Assembly: GCA_903862805.1 (NCBI GenBank)
Contig: CAIOZP010000095.1
Coordinates: 1-7,654 of the forward strand
Length of the DNA stretch: 7,654 nucleotides
Origin: an uncultured Fibrobacterota bacterium
GTDB lineage: Bacteria; Fibrobacterota; Chitinivibrionia; Chitinivibrionales; CAIOZP01
Reading direction: 5' to 3'
Positions 6,825 through 7,654 of this stretch are shown one piece after another. The stretch's first letter is position 1, and the number at the start of each line of letters is the position of its first letter. A model generated the notes under the pieces. The model was not told where the DNA came from. It did no database searches and was given only the letters and a program-made list of their open reading frames with translations. Made by a program: the position numbers and the translations under genes.

Positions 6825-6900
6825 TGATCAATTGATTTTAGCAGTAGTATCGCCAGATATAAATTTGGTGTGCGGGAATCAGGTCAAGTTGTGGAGTTGA
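6817..6900 (+). CDS. Possible 27-residue micro-ORF bridging the ATP-grasp and methyltransferase genes
   Basis: An ATG at 6817 overlaps the ATP-grasp stop by eight bases in another frame. It reads 27 codons (starting MVDDQLILAVVSP, ending NQVKLWS) to a TGA at 6898-6900, one base before the TTG start of the methyltransferase. AAGGA at 6801-6805 precedes it at a rather long 11 bases. The frame fills the gap exactly, which suggests translational coupling or a decayed gene, but an open frame of this length is not improbable by chance. No family is recognised. Confidence 0.3.
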   Translation: MVDDQLILAVVSPDINLVCGNQVKLWS

Positions 6901-6901
6901 A

Positions 6902-7612
6902 TTGTTTACAAAGCGCAAAAATATTCCCGAACTTATGGATGATCATAATTGTGATCCTACAAAATTGAAACGCACGTTTGAGCAGTTCGCGAGCATAAAC
7001 AAATTTTTTGGTGCTTCAGGATTTTTATGCAGGATGATTTGCAAAGATGTGCTCGCCGCAAACGCCAGCATACTTGAGGTTTGCGACATAGGGTGTGGTG
7101 GCGGAGATTTGCTTGATCTCATGTTGAAGTCAGCAACTAACTTCGGATTAAAAGCCGATATAACCGGAATCGATTCTGATCAGCGAAGTATTGCATTCTG
7201 TCAATCTCTATATGCTTCTTCTGAAGTCAGATTTATTTGTGATGACCTTTTCAGCCTTGCGAAGCGAGGACAATCCTTTGGATATTGTGTAATGTCAAAT
7301 GTTCTTCATCATTTTGCAGATGAAAAAATATCGTTGGTGATTGACGCGCTTGAATCAATATCAGACAGAGGATTTCTTATTGCCGATCTTCCACGAAGTG
7401 AGTTGGCGTGGATAGGCTACGCGATATATTCGTTTTTGTTTCTTCATGGCAGCTTCGCAAGAATTGATGGGTTGAGGTCAATTCGACGTGGCTTTACAAA
7501 ACGGGAATTCAAATTGTTTGCGAATGAATTATGCAGACGTGGTTATATCGTTAAAACAGGTTTTCTATTCCCTGGAAGGCTTTACCTTTTTTGCAGGAAG
7601 ATTGACAAATGA
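6902..7612 (+). CDS. Class I SAM-dependent methyltransferase
   Basis: The 236-residue protein has the Rossmann motifs of class I methyltransferases: motif I VCDIGCGGGDLL (60-71), the acidic end of strand 2 in ITGIDSD (87-93), CDDLF (113-117) and YCVMSNVLHHF (128-138, the UbiE-like 'NVLHHF' post-motif). The N-terminus PELMDD...CDP...SINKFFGASG (9-40) recalls methyltransferases found beside type III polyketide synthases and FAD-dependent reductases in alkylresorcinol/alkylpyrone clusters; that link is from memory. A hydrophobic stretch (IGYAIYSFLFLHG, 171-183) may contact a lipid substrate. The TTG start at 6902 is supported by GGAG at 6893-6896, five bases upstream. An in-frame stop lies just upstream at 6860, which leaves little room for another start. 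The gene is clearly AT-richer than ilvD and overlaps the next by ATGA. Confidence 0.85.
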   Translation: MFTKRKNIPELMDDHNCDPTKLKRTFEQFASINKFFGASGFLCRMICKDVLAANASILEVCDIGCGGGDLLDLMLKSATNFGLKADITGIDSDQRSIAFCQSLYASSEVRFICDDLFSLAKRGQSFGYCVMSNVLHHFADEKISLVIDALESISDRGFLIADLPRSELAWIGYAIYSFLFLHGSFARIDGLRSIRRGFTKREFKLFANELCRRGYIVKTGFLFPGRLYLFCRKIDK

Positions 7613-7615
7613 GAA
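7602..7615 (+). repeat. Uptake-like motif, 13/14 (end of methyltransferase)
   Basis: TTGACAAATGAGAA differs from the consensus at position 11 only. It spans the methyltransferase stop and the start of the next gene, and that constraint may explain the difference: a C here would remove the TGA stop. Confidence 0.55.
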
Positions 7616-7654
7616 CGGCAAATAAATTTTCAGACTGTGACACGCGGCGCTACC
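7609..7654 (+). CDS. Start of a further operon gene, cut by window end
   Basis: An ATG at 7609 overlaps the methyltransferase stop (ATGA), with AGGAAG at 7595-7600 eight bases upstream. Fifteen codons (MRTANKFSDCDTRRY) are open to the window end. This is too short to identify. If the methyltransferase cluster guess holds, an FAD-dependent oxidoreductase with a GGGPAG motif just beyond the edge would be expected. Confidence 0.55.
   Translation, partial: MRTANKFSDCDTRRY

Noticed and set aside
750..7607. TTGACA copies as sigma-70 -35 promoter boxes
   Set aside because: Nearly all copies lie inside genes, those I looked at have no matching -10 box at 16-18 bases, and conservation continues past the hexamer into ATGCGAA.
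1..7654. CRISPR array, tRNA, rRNA, insertion sequence or transposase
   Set aside because: No regularly spaced direct repeats, no cloverleaf or rRNA signatures, and no transposase-like protein or terminal inverted repeats were seen; the dispersed 14-mer is irregularly spaced and lies within genes.

Overview
This 7.65 kb window is a piece of bacterial chromosome with moderate GC content. By eye ilvD is the most GC-rich gene and the last two genes the most AT-rich. Genes are dense, with ATGA-type overlaps, Shine-Dalgarno sites of the AGGA/GGAG type and some likely TTG starts. I cannot name the species. The genes fit a free-living, naturally transformable bacterium that makes its own branched-chain amino acids. 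The IlvD is of the E. coli-like form, which lacks the N-terminal cysteine of the [2Fe-2S] enzymes.

Layout: (1) positions 1-412, minus strand, hold the N-terminal part of a short-chain dehydrogenase/reductase resembling pteridine reductases of the FolM/PTR1 type, cut by the window edge. (2) A divergent spacer leads to dprA (548-1654). dprA is tightly followed by a CgeB/DUF3880-type glycosyltransferase (1657-3300) and a small, probably helical protein (3297-3557). (3) ilvD (3612-5447), dihydroxy-acid dehydratase, follows with its own strong ribosome binding site. (4) A 195-base spacer (5448-5642) has no gene but carries two hairpins of opposite polarity. (5) An ATP-grasp ligase-like gene (5643-6824), a possible 27-codon micro-ORF, a SAM-dependent methyltransferase (6902-7612) and the first 15 codons of another gene (7609-) form a compact operon. 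It may belong to a small-molecule pathway; the methyltransferase resembles those found beside type III polyketide synthases.

The most striking signal is not a gene. The 14-mer TTGACAAATGCGAA occurs exactly three times (750, 1091, 2486), and at least five near matches of 12-13 bases are spread over both strands. The copies lie in different genes and in more than one reading frame. Its core TTGACAAA occurs 13 times over both strands, where my hand estimate for this composition is well under one. Three copies lie inside dprA, which encodes the protein that loads RecA on incoming DNA during transformation. The pattern looks like a DNA uptake sequence, analogous in concept to the Haemophilus USS or Neisseria DUS but with a sequence I do not recognise. 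A second, related flavour, TTGACAAA(A)TCGGA, also recurs.

How the genes work together: dprA, the glycosyltransferase and the small protein look co-transcribed because of their spacing, although their functions appear unrelated. The glycosyltransferase and small protein probably act on a surface or flagellar glycoconjugate. ilvD is a housekeeping gene. The last block looks like a separate biosynthetic operon that continues beyond the window.
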